64,000 nt of DNA from Neisseria zoodegmatis (GCF_900187305.1 NZ_LT906434.1:2356001-2420000); one strand, 5' to 3'; counted from the first letter of the stretch, positions 7,959 through 17,203 are shown. The notes: generated by a model not told the origin, from the sequence alone. Made by a program: numbers and translations.

Positions 7959-8588
7959 ATGCTGACCGCCCGACATTGCGACCTATTCAACCTGCCCTTT
8001 TTCCAATTCGCCCAGCTTAAAAAGTATCAGCCCGAAACCATTCCGCAGATTAAAGCCGACTACAAAGCGGCATGGCAGGATTGGCAGCACACGATACTTA
8101 GCGTGGTCGAGCAACTCGGCGAACCGTTTGCCCCGCCGCACATCGAACGCTGGTGCAACGGCTGGCAGGTGCGCGCCCACTTTTTCGCCTATTTCAAATA
8201 CGCCGCGTATCAAGACTCCGCTGCGATACTGTCGGTACTGCTCAACCGCCGCCGCTTGAGCGTGAGCCTTGATTGGCATTGCTACAAAGCCGGTTCTTCG
8301 TCCATCCGCCTCAGCGATTACAACCGCTGGCTCGCTACCCTTGATATCCAAACCTTTGCCGATTTCGACCTGTGGCACGGCTCCGAAAGCGAATATGCCG
8401 ACTACGCCACCGTTGCCCAACGTGCTGCACAAGGGCAATTGCAACTGGAATCGCCCGACGATTTTTTCTGTATCGGGCGGCACATCAAGCGCGACCATTT
8501 GGACGGCATCGACAGCGTGCAATGGATTACCCGGCAAATACGCGCATTGCAGCCGCTCTATGAAGCGTGTTTCGATAGGGCAGTTTAA
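7959..8588 (+). CDS. HI_0552-like conserved protein
   Basis: The 209-residue protein is soluble-looking, rich in Trp, Tyr and His, with no signal peptide. Its opening (RHCDLFNLPFFQFAQLKK) and the motif SLDWHCYKAGSS resemble, from memory, the HI_0552 family of uncharacterised proteins, some of which are mislabelled as glucose-6-phosphate dehydrogenase family in databases. There is no sign of an NADP-binding motif, so I do not adopt that label. A DUS lies between it and the flavoenzyme gene upstream. Function unknown. Confidence 0.7.
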   Translation: MLTARHCDLFNLPFFQFAQLKKYQPETIPQIKADYKAAWQDWQHTILSVVEQLGEPFAPPHIERWCNGWQVRAHFFAYFKYAAYQDSAAILSVLLNRRRLSVSLDWHCYKAGSSSIRLSDYNRWLATLDIQTFADFDLWHGSESEYADYATVAQRAAQGQLQLESPDDFFCIGRHIKRDHLDGIDSVQWITRQIRALQPLYEACFDRAV

Positions 8589-8614
8589 AGTCCGAGTAAG
8601 GTACGGCAAATAAA

Positions 8615-8756
8615 TATGGCACATAAACTTATTTTTTGCCATGTTTTCGTCATGCTCGGGCTTGACCCGAGCACCTCGTAAACTTAATGGAACTCAAGAT
8701 ACTCGGGGCAAGCCCGAGTATGACGGGTGTGCTGATTTTTAAGCTTATTTACCATA
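8615..8756. repeat. ~142-bp palindromic element (Correia-like layout), copy 1
   Basis: The ends are imperfect inverted repeats (TATGGCACATAAACTTA and the complement of TATGGTAAATAAGCTTA). The core 8648-8725 is a long hairpin whose arms read CGTCATGCTCGGGCTTGACC and its near complement. From the outer end to CGTCATG is exactly 33 bases on the left, the same spacing as in the second copy (12913-13053). The element lies between the HI_0552-like gene and the terminator of lrgB. Confidence 0.65.
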
Positions 8757-8794
8757 TTGAGGCCGTCTGAGAATCCATTTTCAGACGGCCTCAA
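8757..8794. terminator. DUS hairpin between the HI_0552-like gene and lrgB
   Basis: TTGAGGCCGTCTGA pairs with TCAGACGGCCTCAA around a loop of about ten bases. One arm has G in place of the last A of the DUS. It directly abuts the palindromic element at 8615-8756. Confidence 0.7.
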
Positions 8795-8826
8795 TATTCC
8801 TTACCACAAGCTATATACCATAATGC

Positions 8827-9516
8827 TTAAACCAATATCGGTATCAAGATCGGCACCAACGCAGCTGTCAGCACGCCGTTGAAAATCAACCCCAAGCTGG
8901 CATAAGCGGCCAACTTGCGGCTGCGCTCCAACGATGCGGCGATGCCCATTGCGTGTGAAGCGGCTCCCATCGACATCCCTTGCGAAGTCGGCATGCGTAT
9001 GGTGCTGGCGCTCATCAGCTTGAAACCGATCATCTGCCCCATCATGCCCGCCAGAATCACCGTGGCGGCGGTAATGGCCGGAATGCCGCCGATGGTGCGG
9101 GTAATCTCAATCGCAATCGGGTTGGTGACGGACTTAGCAGCCAGCGACAACACCACTTCGTGCCCTGCCCCCATCCATTTCGCGATATATACGCCGGTAA
9201 CGATACCCGTTACGCTGCCCGCGGCTTGCGACACCACAATCGGCAACCATTGGCTGCTGATTTTCTTCCAGTTGATATAAAGCGGCACCGCCAGCGACAC
9301 CACCGCCGGTTTCAGCCAAAAATCAATAAACTCGGCGGCATCGTGATAGGTGGCGTAATCGATATCGAACGTTTTCAGATAAGTAATCACCACAATCGTG
9401 CTCAACACCACCGGATTGCACAAAAAACTGCCGGTTCGCGCACGCAGCACGTTGGCAATCCAATACACCGTAACCGTGATAAAGAGCATTAAAACGGGAT
9501 GCGACAACATTTCCAT
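8827..9516 (-). CDS. lrgB: LrgB/CidB family membrane protein
   Basis: The 229-residue protein is an integral membrane protein with six to eight hydrophobic segments. The family pattern is clear: NPVVLSTIVVI near the N-terminus, SLAAKSVTNPIAIEI around residue 125 and GMSMGAASHAMGIA around 180. The start ATG at 9516 is chosen because GGAGG lies eight bases upstream; a TTG six bases earlier is also in frame. Its ATG shares one base with the lrgA stop (TAATG), implying translational coupling. LrgAB/CidAB proteins modulate murein hydrolase export and overflow metabolite transport (pyruvate in Gram-positives); the role in Neisseria is not established. Confidence 0.88.
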   Translation of the reverse strand: MEMLSHPVLMLFITVTVYWIANVLRARTGSFLCNPVVLSTIVVITYLKTFDIDYATYHDAAEFIDFWLKPAVVSLAVPLYINWKKISSQWLPIVVSQAAGSVTGIVTGVYIAKWMGAGHEVVLSLAAKSVTNPIAIEITRTIGGIPAITAATVILAGMMGQMIGFKLMSASTIRMPTSQGMSMGAASHAMGIAASLERSRKLAAYASLGLIFNGVLTAALVPILIPILV

Positions 9517-9854
9517 TACCAAAACCTCCGCATCAGTTCGTGCACTTTGCCGGTAACGAACATCACCAAAAAGGTGCTGACCACGGTGGCGGTAACGATG
9601 GAGAGCAAATCGCGGCCGACGAGATCAAGATAACTCATCACCGCCACGCAAGGCGGCACGAGAAACAGCGAAAGGTTGCCCATCAGCACATCAACTATCT
9701 GCTGCAACCAAGATGTTTTCACCCAGCCGATATGCAGCGCGCCAAACAACAAACCCATGCCGATAATGCTGCCGGGCAGCTTGATACCGCTGAAATAAAT
9801 AATGGCTTCGCCTAAAGCCAAAAAGCCGAAAATAATGCTCAACGCTCTGATCAT
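9516..9854 (-). CDS. lrgA: CidA/LrgA family holin-like protein
   Basis: The 112-residue protein has four hydrophobic helices and the conserved LPGSIIGMGLLF segment (around residues 26-37) and NLSLFLVPPCVAVM (around 60-73) of the CidA/LrgA family. It is the first gene of a two-gene operon with lrgB and sits downstream of a 259-base gap holding two single DUS copies. The pair is thought to behave like a holin and antiholin or to form a small-molecule exporter. Confidence 0.87.
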   Translation of the reverse strand: MIRALSIIFGFLALGEAIIYFSGIKLPGSIIGMGLLFGALHIGWVKTSWLQQIVDVLMGNLSLFLVPPCVAVMSYLDLVGRDLLSIVTATVVSTFLVMFVTGKVHELMRRFW

Positions 9855-10113
9855 GGTATGTGTGTTCTCCTGAAAATCCCCGGTATGGTTCTAGGCTACG
9901 CGGCTTGAAGCATGAGGCCGTCTGAAACCGATTGTACAAACGCAAACGAAAAGCCCCGCCCGTTTGTTAAGTTGTTAATCTGTGTAAATCATAACCCTAC
10001 GCAGGCCGTCTGAAAAGGCAAAAGAGCCGAAAATGCAAAAGAAAAACGGAATCTGACTAAGATTCCGTATTCATCAAAACAATCATTGCGCGCTTGCGGT
10101 TTAACATGCGCTT

Positions 10114-10326
10114 TTATTTGTAGGGGTTTTCCACCCCGTCTATCAAACGGTGCAGATATTCACGCAACTGCGCTTCGCCGCACCCCATCAGCAGCGCATC
10201 TTCAAACGCATCTTGTGCCGTTTGAAAAAGCTCGGTCATGTTTTCCGTCATTACCTTGATTTTTTCGGTACACGAAACGATTTCGCCGTCGTCGCTATAC
10301 CATTTCGGCATTTCGGGCATACTCAT
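10114..10326 (-). CDS. Small conserved-looking acidic protein, function unknown
   Basis: The 70-residue product has no signal peptide or membrane segment. It is acidic with two short helical stretches, and contains two cysteines (Cys19 and Cys49). The ribosome site GGTGAG lies just after the stop of the upstream NlpC/P60 gene, with 11 bases between the coding regions, so the two are almost certainly co-transcribed. I do not recognise a family. The clean start context and the operon spacing are the reasons for accepting this short frame. Confidence 0.65.
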   Translation of the reverse strand: MSMPEMPKWYSDDGEIVSCTEKIKVMTENMTELFQTAQDAFEDALLMGCGEAQLREYLHRLIDGVENPYK

Positions 10327-10337
10327 GGCGGCTCACC

Positions 10338-10922
10338 TCAATTCAAAAAGCGTGAAGGATCGTTTTTCTTTACCCTGCGGCCGAAGGCATATTTCGAGTT
10401 CCAATATTTATTGCTCAAGCTGGTGATTTCAATGCGCTTACCCGAACGCGGCGCATGGATAAAGCGGTTGTTGCCGATATACAGCCCCACATGCGAAATA
10501 CGCCCGCCGCCCATGGTTCGGAAAAACACCATATCACCCGGCTGGAGATTGGAGCGGCTCACATGCTCACCCATTCTCGCCTGTTCCGCCGAAGTGCGCG
10601 GCAGGCTGATCTGCATACTGCGTTTGAAAATATGCTGCATAAAACCGCTGCAATCAAAACCGGTGCTGGCCGAAGTGCCGCCGTAGCGGTAAGCCACCCC
10701 CAGCAAACCCATGGCACTGCCGATTAAATCGTCGGCATCGCGGCGGGTAATGGGTACGCTTTTTTCATCGTTCACCACTTCAACCGCTTTATACTGCGAA
10801 TTTTGCTGACCTTGCAGACGCAGCAGGCTCTCAATTTCATCGGCTTGCGCCACACCCATGCCCGACAGCATCAGGCAAACGGTGGCAAAAACTGCGCTAC
10901 ACCATTGTTTCCATTGGTTCAT
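10338..10922 (-). CDS. NlpC/P60 (C40) cell-wall endopeptidase
   Basis: The 194-residue protein begins with a signal peptide ending near VAQA (residues 23-26). The NlpC/P60 domain covers about 65-185 with the expected catalytic set: Cys91 in FDCSGF, His144 in ISHVGLYIG and His156 in RFIHAPR. Such enzymes cleave gamma-D-Glu-DAP or related bonds in peptidoglycan peptides in the periplasm. It lacks the Cys of a lipoprotein signal, so it is likely soluble. It is the first gene of a two-gene unit. Confidence 0.9.
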   Translation of the reverse strand: MNQWKQWCSAVFATVCLMLSGMGVAQADEIESLLRLQGQQNSQYKAVEVVNDEKSVPITRRDADDLIGSAMGLLGVAYRYGGTSASTGFDCSGFMQHIFKRSMQISLPRTSAEQARMGEHVSRSNLQPGDMVFFRTMGGGRISHVGLYIGNNRFIHAPRSGKRIEITSLSNKYWNSKYAFGRRVKKNDPSRFLN

Positions 10923-10994
10923 TTATTCATTATTCCGTAAATTTCTTTTCAGACGGCCTGAGGCATCTTTATATGTTATTCTGTGTATAGCAGT

Positions 10995-11023
10995 TTGACG
11001 ATCAACTTCTGCATCGTCATACT
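10995..11023 (+). promoter_or_regulatory. Candidate sigma-70 promoter for ubiB
   Basis: TTGACG (10995-11000) and CATACT (11018-11023) are 17 bases apart, 88 bases before the ubiB start codon. The -10 box is a 4-of-6 match, so this is a candidate only. Confidence 0.4.
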
Positions 11024-11111
11024 CGCTGTCGAAGCATAACGGAATGTACATCAATTTTTCGTGAAAATAACTATAGATTCTGAAATCAGCCGCTAAGATA
11101 CAGCAAAAGCC

Positions 11112-12761
11112 ATGATGATTCCAACTTTACTTGCCATGCGCGATTTCTCCCGTATGCGCGAGATTATCGCCATTCTGACCAAATACGGTTTGGGCGAATT
11201 TGTTCAGCGCATCAAACTCTCTTCACAAAGCAGCCACGAAGGCGAATCCGCGCCCGAAAGCCGCTACATGAGCACGCCGCGCCGGTTTCGCATGGCGTTT
11301 GAAGAGTTGGGGCCGACTTTCGTCAAACTCGGCCAAGTGCTGTCGACCCGCGTAGACATTTTCAGCGCCGAATGGATTGAAGAATTCGAGCGGCTGCAAA
11401 GCAATGTCGCACCGATTCCCACCGCCGATATCCGCACGCTGATCGAATCGCACTTGGGGCAGCCTGCCGAACAGGTATTCCGGCACATCGACCCCCAACC
11501 CATCGGCAGCGCATCGATTGCGCAAGTCCACCGTGCCGAGCTGACCAACGGCGAAACCGTAGCTGTTAAAATCAAACGCCCCGACATCGAGCCGACCATA
11601 CAGGCCGATTTGCGCATTCTAACCCATCTGGCCAATCTAATCGAATCCGAAATCCCCGAAACCCGCCGCTACCAGCCCGTGCAGATGGTGCAGTATTTCG
11701 CCCGCAGCCTCGATAAAGAAACCGATTTATCCATCGAACTGCGCTATATGCAGCGGTTTGAAACCACCTTTCAAAACCACCCGTTTATCCATATTCCCAA
11801 AGTTTATCAAGAATATTCCAACCGCCACATTCTCGTGCAGGAATACGTTTCCGACACCTTGCTGAAAGACATGCCGTCTGAAACGCTTGATGCCGCCACC
11901 CGCCGCACACTCGCCGGCCGCATTACCGACACCCTCTTCATCATGATACTCAAGCAGGGTTTCTTTCATGCCGACCCGCACCCGGGCAATATTTTCCTCA
12001 ACGGCGACGGCCGCATCACCCTGATTGATTTCGGCTTGGTCGGCCATCTCAGCTGCACCCGCCGCCGCGAAATCATCGACCTCATCAACGCCCTCACCCA
12101 CCGCGACCAATTCACCATGCAGTATGTGTTGAGCAACTGGGCGCAAGGCGAGCTGCCCGATGAAAACCTGCTCGGCGCCGACGTTTTGGAAATGCTGCTC
12201 AACTACGAGCACACCCCCATACGCGATTTACGCATCAGCCAAGTGATCAACGACATCACCCAAATCATGCGCCGCCACGGGCTGACCCTGCCCGGCGACT
12301 TGGTGATGCTGTTCAAAACCCTGATTACCCTCGAAGGAGTAGTCAAACGGCTCGACGGCAGCACCGAACTGCTGGAACAGGCCAAGCCGATTGTGGCGGA
12401 AGTGTTCGGCGAACGCGCGTCGCCCGAACACATACTGCGTAAAAGCAAAATGCACGCCCAAACCATCGTGCAGGCGCTCGACGAATTGCCGCAAAACCTC
12501 TTCCGCCTCAGCCGCCGCCTGCAAAAAGGCCAAGTGGGGCTAAATATCGACTTCAAGCATTTCGACCAACTCAGCCACCAAATCGACCGCGCCACCAACC
12601 GCCTGACCATGGGCATTGTTACTGCCGCGCTGATTATCGGCTCGTCTATCGTGATGAGCATCGAAACCGGCCCCAAATTCATCGGCTTTATCGGCTATCT
12701 GCTGGCCTTTGCCAACAGCGTGTGGATTATTTGGTCGATTTGGCGGTCGGGCAAGCATTAA
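11112..12761 (+). CDS. ubiB: UbiB, ABC1-type atypical kinase/ATPase for ubiquinone synthesis
   Basis: The 549-residue protein carries the hallmarks of the ABC1/ADCK/UbiB family: the KxGQ motif in FVKLGQVLSTR (about 72-82), the Ala-rich loop PIGSASIAQVHRAEL, the ATP-site Lys in AVKIKRP, and the catalytic and metal motifs HADPHPGNIFL and LIDFGLVG (about 280-310). Two hydrophobic helices at the C-terminus (about 498-545) anchor it to the inner membrane. UbiB supports aerobic coenzyme Q biosynthesis, probably by ATP-driven extraction of lipid intermediates. It is a single gene, convergent with pepN. Confidence 0.93.
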   Translation: MMIPTLLAMRDFSRMREIIAILTKYGLGEFVQRIKLSSQSSHEGESAPESRYMSTPRRFRMAFEELGPTFVKLGQVLSTRVDIFSAEWIEEFERLQSNVAPIPTADIRTLIESHLGQPAEQVFRHIDPQPIGSASIAQVHRAELTNGETVAVKIKRPDIEPTIQADLRILTHLANLIESEIPETRRYQPVQMVQYFARSLDKETDLSIELRYMQRFETTFQNHPFIHIPKVYQEYSNRHILVQEYVSDTLLKDMPSETLDAATRRTLAGRITDTLFIMILKQGFFHADPHPGNIFLNGDGRITLIDFGLVGHLSCTRRREIIDLINALTHRDQFTMQYVLSNWAQGELPDENLLGADVLEMLLNYEHTPIRDLRISQVINDITQIMRRHGLTLPGDLVMLFKTLITLEGVVKRLDGSTELLEQAKPIVAEVFGERASPEHILRKSKMHAQTIVQALDELPQNLFRLSRRLQKGQVGLNIDFKHFDQLSHQIDRATNRLTMGIVTAALIIGSSIVMSIETGPKFIGFIGYLLAFANSVWIIWSIWRSGKH

Positions 12762-12815
12762 AGTTTGTTTATCGGTGCATATATAAACCGTTCTCTTTAA
12801 ATATAAACAGCAATG

Positions 12816-12847
12816 AGGCCGTCTGAAAAACTGTTTTCAGACGGCCT
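12816..12847. terminator. DUS hairpin between convergent ubiB and pepN
   Basis: An inverted DUS pair with an eight-base loop lies 54 bases after the ubiB stop. A mobile element begins at the very next base, separating this hairpin from pepN. Confidence 0.75.
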
Positions 12848-13124
12848 GAGACCTTTGCCCCCATCTGCGACTCATTTCTGCGTTGTGCGCTGCCCGCTCG
12901 TTTGCCTGTCTATATAGTCAATCCACTTAAATTTCATAACAAAACCGTCATGCTCGGGCTTGACCCGAGTATCTTCCAAACTTGCTGAAACTCAAGATAC
13001 TCGGGTCAAGCCCGAGTATGACGAATGTACTATTTTTAAGTTGAGCCGCTATATGATATGTCTGCACCCGCTGTGCTGCTGCGCCTTGAACTGCATCCAC
13101 ATCTGAGGGTTTTGCAAAGGTCTC
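12848..13124. mobile_element. MITE-like element, copy 2, interrupted by a nested element
   Basis: The ends are GAGACCTTTGC and its complement GCAAAGGTCTC, with GGCCT directly repeated on both sides (12843-12847, 13125-13129). Compared with the copy at 935-1081 it is inverted, and a second element (12913-13053) has been inserted in its middle. Without that insert it would be close to the length of copy 1. It lies between the DUS terminator and the stop codon of pepN. Confidence 0.72.
12913..13053. repeat. ~141-bp palindromic element (Correia-like layout), copy 2, nested
   Basis: Ends are TATAGTCAATCCACTTAA and the complement of TATAGCGGCTCAACTTAA. The core (12946-13023) is a near-perfect hairpin starting CGTCATGCTCGGGCTTGACC. 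The TATAG ends recall Correia repeats of Neisseria, but the interior does not match what I remember of them. The distance from TATAG to CGTCATG is 33 bases, as in the copy at 8615-8756. Confidence 0.65.
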
Positions 13125-13150
13125 GGCCTGATCGCTTTTCTTGTTATGGG

Positions 13151-15781
13151 TTACGCCAGAATCTTGCCGACGATTTCCGATACGTCTTTCGACAAGCCGC
13201 TCTGCTGTTGAATCTGCTGCAACTGCGCTTTCATCAGCTCTCTGCGTGTCGGCTCCAGCTTGTTGCAGATATTGAATGCCTGCACCAAACGCGATGCCAC
13301 TTGCGGGTTGAAGCGGTCGATTTCCATCACTTTGGCGGCGATAAAGGCATAACCGGAACCGTCTTGGGCGTGGAAATGCGGCACGTTGCGAGTGAACGCA
13401 CCCAACAGTGCGCGGGCTTTGTTGGGGTTTTCCAAGCTGAATTTCGGGTGGGCTAAGGCCGTCTGAATCTGCTCCGGCGTGTCGTTGCGGTGGCTCGATG
13501 CGATCAGCGCAAAGTATTTGTCCATCACCAGCGCGTCTTCGCTGAATTTTTCGGCGAAGGCGGCCAACAGTTGGTTGCGTGTGTCGTGCGGGTTGTGGTT
13601 GACGGCAGACAAAATCCCCCATTCGTGGGTCATGTTTTTGACCATGGCAGCATAGCGTTCGGCCACCACGCGGATATGGTCGGGATCGGCACGCAGCACA
13701 AAGGCGCGGCAAATGTTGCGCAGGCTGCGCCATCCGGCCAGCTCGGGGCTGTATTCGTAGCGCACGGCTTCGTCTGCCGCCTGCTCTTTGGCGGCAGACT
13801 GTTCGTTTAAGGCCATAAAATGCTGCTTGAACTGAACGGCCAACTTGTCGAGCAAGGCTTCGCGGGCGCGGTGGACGAGCAGCGGGTCGATATTCTCGCC
13901 GTCGGCCCACAGTTCGGTTTCGGGCGGCACTTGCAACAGCATGGCTTTGAAACCTGCACTGATGTCGGCATCCAACACATATTCAAACGCTTTCAGCAGC
14001 GTGGCGTGTTGCGGCAGCGGCCGGCCTTCGCGCAATGCGGCTTCATTGGCGGCAATGGCGCGGCGGTACAGGGTTTGCCCTGCTTCCCAGCGGGCGAAGG
14101 GATCGGTATCGGCGGAAAGCAATACGCTCAATTCTTCGTCGCTGTAATCGTAGTTCAAATGCACGGGGGCGGAAAAGCCGCGCAACAGCGAAGGTACGAC
14201 GGGCACGCCGACGCCGTGCAACACAAACTCTTGCTCGGCTTGCGTTACCGCCAACACCGCTTCGGTTTGCGCGGTATCGCTTTCAGGCCGTCTGAATGCA
14301 ACAGGGCGGCCGGTTTGGGCATCAAACAAAGCGATTTTCAGCGGCATCATCATCGGTTGTTTGTCGGCCATGTCGGGCGTGGGCGGCACGGTTTGCTTAA
14401 CGTTCAACACATAATCGCCGTTGTCTTTCAGACGGCCTGTTACGTCCAGCACGGGCGTGCCGGCTTGGCTGTACCACAAGGCGAACCGGCTGAAATCGAA
14501 ACCGTTGGCATCGGCCATGGCGGCGCGGAAATCGTCGCAGGTTACGGCTTGGCCGTCATGGCGTTCAAAATAAAGTTTCATGCCTTTTTGGAAGCCCGCT
14601 TCGCCCAAGAACGTATGGTACATGCGTACTACTTCGGCACCTTTTTCATACACGGTCATGGTGTAGAAATTGTTCATCTCTTCATAAAAGGCGGGGCGGA
14701 CGGGATGGGCGGTCGGCCCTGCGTCTTCGGGAAACTGGTGCTGGCGCAGCATGGCCACGTTGTCGATGCGGCAGGTGCCGTGGTCGATACGGTCGGCGGA
14801 AAACTCTTGGTCGCGGAATACCGTCAGCCCTTCTTTGAGCGACAGTTGGAACCAGTCGCGGCAGGTTACGCGGTTGCCCGTCCAGTTGTGGAAATATTCG
14901 TGGGCAATCACGCTTTCGATACCGGCAAAATCGGCATCGGTGGCGGTGCGGCTGTCGGCCAGCACATATTTGGTGTTGAAAATGTTCAGCCCCTTGTTTT
15001 CCATCGCACCCATGTTGAAGTCGCCGACGGCCACAACCATGTAGATATCGAGGTCGTATTCGAGGCCGAAGCGGGTTTCGTCCCACTTCATCGCATGTTT
15101 GAGCGACTGCACGGCAAAATCGACTTTGCCCGCATCTTCGGCGCGGGTGTAAAACTCAATCGCCACTTCGCGCCCGCTTGCGGTGGTAAACGTGTCGCGC
15201 GTAAGGCTCAAATCGCCCGCCACCAAGGCAAACAGATAGCTTGGCTTGGCAAACGGGTCTGCCCATTTCACCCAATGGCGGCCGTCTGAAAGCGTGCCGC
15301 CGTCCACTTTATTGCCGTTGGACAACATCACGGGATAACGCGCCGCATCGGCAGTGATGGTTACGGTAAACACCGACATCACGTCGGGGCGGTCGGGGTA
15401 AAACGTGATTTTACGAAAACCTTCCGGCTCGCATTGGGTAAACAGATTGCCGCCGGAAGCATACAGCCCCATCAGCGATTTGTTTTCAGACGGCCTAATC
15501 AGCGTTTCCACCGACAACGTAAAAGGCTCCGACGGCACTTGCGCCAACACCAGCTTTTCATCCGCCAGCGTGTAATCTTCAACCTCCGTACCATTGATGT
15601 TGACCGACAGCAATTCCGCCGAACCGTCCAACACCAGCGGCGCACCGGGCTGCTGCGGTTGGATATGCAAATCCGCCCGCACCACCATGTACCGGTCGTG
15701 AATATCAAAATAGAGGTCGGTATTGGCCACAGAATAAGCAGGCGCTTGATAATCTTTCAGATAATGTACGGTTTGAGTCAT
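13151..15781 (-). CDS. pepN: Aminopeptidase N (M1 family zinc metallopeptidase)
   Basis: The 876-residue protein matches bacterial PepN in length and motifs. The exopeptidase motif GAMEN (in [12 protein letters not shown]) precedes the zinc site [17 protein letters not shown] with zinc ligands His294 and His298 and catalytic Glu295; the third ligand Glu follows in [11 protein letters not shown]. The start at 15781 is taken because [11 protein letters not shown] is where PepN proteins begin and AAGAGAA precedes it; the open frame continues 47 codons upstream without support. The enzyme removes N-terminal residues from peptides in the cytoplasm. At least five DUS copies lie inside the gene. Confidence 0.95.
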   Translation of the reverse strand: MTQTVHYLKDYQAPAYSVANTDLYFDIHDRYMVVRADLHIQPQQPGAPLVLDGSAELLSVNINGTEVEDYTLADEKLVLAQVPSEPFTLSVETLIRPSENKSLMGLYASGGNLFTQCEPEGFRKITFYPDRPDVMSVFTVTITADAARYPVMLSNGNKVDGGTLSDGRHWVKWADPFAKPSYLFALVAGDLSLTRDTFTTASGREVAIEFYTRAEDAGKVDFAVQSLKHAMKWDETRFGLEYDLDIYMVVAVGDFNMGAMENKGLNIFNTKYVLADSRTATDADFAGIESVIAHEYFHNWTGNRVTCRDWFQLSLKEGLTVFRDQEFSADRIDHGTCRIDNVAMLRQHQFPEDAGPTAHPVRPAFYEEMNNFYTMTVYEKGAEVVRMYHTFLGEAGFQKGMKLYFERHDGQAVTCDDFRAAMADANGFDFSRFALWYSQAGTPVLDVTGRLKDNGDYVLNVKQTVPPTPDMADKQPMMMPLKIALFDAQTGRPVAFRRPESDTAQTEAVLAVTQAEQEFVLHGVGVPVVPSLLRGFSAPVHLNYDYSDEELSVLLSADTDPFARWEAGQTLYRRAIAANEAALREGRPLPQHATLLKAFEYVLDADISAGFKAMLLQVPPETELWADGENIDPLLVHRAREALLDKLAVQFKQHFMALNEQSAAKEQAADEAVRYEYSPELAGWRSLRNICRAFVLRADPDHIRVVAERYAAMVKNMTHEWGILSAVNHNPHDTRNQLLAAFAEKFSEDALVMDKYFALIASSHRNDTPEQIQTALAHPKFSLENPNKARALLGAFTRNVPHFHAQDGSGYAFIAAKVMEIDRFNPQVASRLVQAFNICNKLEPTRRELMKAQLQQIQQQSGLSKDVSEIVGKILA

Positions 15782-15941
15782 AAAATTCTCTTTTGTCGAA
15801 AAGCTGACGGAATGAAAAATAAGTGGGAAATTATATAGCGAAGCAGGCTCGTGATGGTACCCGCCGCCCAAACGGGGCTGATAAAAACAGCATGCAGTTG
15901 TTCCATATTTCATCAGTTTCATTCATTAACTAAATGAAACG

Positions 15942-15985
15942 CAAGCCAAAGGCCGTCTGAAATATTTCAGACGGCCTTTGGCTTG
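15942..15985 (-). terminator. Extended DUS hairpin, terminator of the surface lipoprotein
   Basis: A perfect 44-base palindrome: CAAGCCAAAGGCCGTCTGAA, a short A/T centre and the mirrored arm. It lies 36 bases past the stop codon of the TbpB-barrel lipoprotein gene. Confidence 0.75.
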
Positions 15986-16020
15986 TCTTGATAGGAAAGG
16001 AATGTATTAGCAATCAAATA

Positions 16021-16779
16021 TTAGCGCTGACCGGCGATACCGATTTCGCCTTTCTTTTGCATAACCTTACCGGCAACTTCTTCTGCATTGTTACCGAAGA
16101 AGTGCAGATTATAATCGCCACGACCCAGTTTTTCAGACATAGTTTCGCCGCGAACACCGTGGGCGCGAACTTGAGTGCCGTCTAAAGCATTCGTGATTGC
16201 AGTGTGAACAATACCGGCTTCTTTCAGCTCGATAGCACCGGTTTCGTTCAAGCCGGTTACAGTACCGCTACCTACTCGTTTTTCAAAGTCAACATTGTAA
16301 GTCAAACTACCTGTTTCATTGCGACCGAATGCCGCACCTTTATAAGTATATTTACCTTCGGTTGGCAGCTTTTGGGTTGCTTCACCGTTAATCAACGCCA
16401 CTTCCATCGGCATGTCGATAGTGTCGGCTACTTTACCGCCTTCACCGGCAATAGGAAACAAGTCAAACTTACCGGCAACGACAGAATATGCTTGGCGATA
16501 AGCGCGAACATTATTGTTGCCGTCTTTCCAATTAACGACTTCACCCTTTTTCATGTCGGCCACTTTGTGGGTAGTTTCGCCCAACTTAATGGTGTACTCA
16601 TTTACCTTGAAAACGGTTTTACCGGCTGAGCCTGCATTGGCCACCTGCTCAATTTTAGCCGGTTGAATAGCTGCATTAGGCGTTGCAGCTGCAGAAGGGC
16701 CGTCACTACCGCCGCTACCGCAAGCAGCCAAACCCAAAGCGATAAAAGTAGCCAATCCGATTTTTTTGTGAATAGACAT
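16021..16779 (-). CDS. Slam-type surface lipoprotein with TbpB/fHbp-like beta-barrel
   Basis: The 252-residue protein has a lipoprotein signal (lipobox LAAC, Cys20) followed by a low-complexity Gly/Ser/Ala linker. The C-terminal half has the features of the 8-stranded barrel shared by TbpB, HpuA, fHbp and related Slam-exported lipoproteins: TGSLTYNVDFEKRVGSGTV and, close to the end, LHFFGNNAEEVAGKVM. Start 16779 is preferred over an ATG 15 bases upstream because GAGGA lies eight bases before it. Such proteins are carried to the cell surface by Slam and often bind host iron proteins or complement regulators. The ligand here is unknown and no slam or tonB-receptor gene is adjacent. Confidence 0.8.
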   Translation of the reverse strand: MSIHKKIGLATFIALGLAACGSGGSDGPSAAATPNAAIQPAKIEQVANAGSAGKTVFKVNEYTIKLGETTHKVADMKKGEVVNWKDGNNNVRAYRQAYSVVAGKFDLFPIAGEGGKVADTIDMPMEVALINGEATQKLPTEGKYTYKGAAFGRNETGSLTYNVDFEKRVGSGTVTGLNETGAIELKEAGIVHTAITNALDGTQVRAHGVRGETMSEKLGRGDYNLHFFGNNAEEVAGKVMQKKGEIGIAGQR

Positions 16780-16814
16780 TTCCGTAATCCTCATGTTTGT
16801 TTTAATAAAATTGA

Positions 16815-16833
16815 ACGTGATTCACTGTCACGT
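16815..16833 (-). promoter_or_regulatory. Operator-like palindrome near the lipoprotein transcription start
   Basis: ACGTGA and TCACGT form a perfect 6-bp inverted repeat separated by seven bases, positioned seven bases downstream of the candidate -10 box, where it would overlap or adjoin the transcript start. No regulator can be assigned. Confidence 0.3.
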
Positions 16834-16839
16834 GTGCAT

Positions 16840-16867
16840 ATTATCAATTCACAACATATCTTTACAA
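16840..16867 (-). promoter_or_regulatory. Candidate promoter of the TbpB-barrel lipoprotein
   Basis: On the minus strand TTGTAA (16867-16862) and GATAAT (16845-16840) are 16 bases apart. The -10 box is a 5-of-6 match. Confidence 0.4.
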
Positions 16868-17168
16868 GACACAAACAGGTAAAAATGCAAAATAATTACG
16901 ATATTTACATTTCAATATTTGGAAATATTACAATTAATTATTAAATTATTTATTTGTATTATTTAATTTGGTTAAATTTATTTACAATTTACTGTTTTTA
17001 ATAAATTTAAATTTTTTAAAGTATTTTTCAAAAAATTCTAAACAGCAAACAACAGTCTTGTCACTTAATCGCAACATTAATAATTTCTTAGATTATTATA
17101 TTTTTAATTGCAAATATTTATTTACATTTCTTTTCCATTTCATTGTGAAAACCCCCTGCTCATTTAAC

Positions 17169-17203
17169 AAAAAAAACGGAAAAGCAAAAGCTGCTTTTCC
17201 GTT
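17169..17203 (-). terminator. Classical rho-independent terminator of the dispersin-like gene
   Basis: On the minus strand a 12-bp perfect stem (AACGGAAAAGCA with its complement, five-base loop) is followed by a run of eight T residues, about 110 bases after the stop codon at 17312. It is not built from DUS, unlike most terminators nearby. Confidence 0.78.

Noticed and set aside
7959..8588. Glucose-6-phosphate dehydrogenase label for the HI_0552-like protein
   Set aside because: The length and sequence lack the NADP-binding and active-site motifs of that enzyme.
13820..15289. 489-codon open frame on the plus strand within pepN
   Set aside because: Antisense to well-supported pepN codons; long antisense frames are common in GC-ending genes like this one.
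15782..15922. 47-codon upstream extension of pepN
   Set aside because: No ribosome site and no similarity to the PepN N-terminus, which begins at [11 protein letters not shown].
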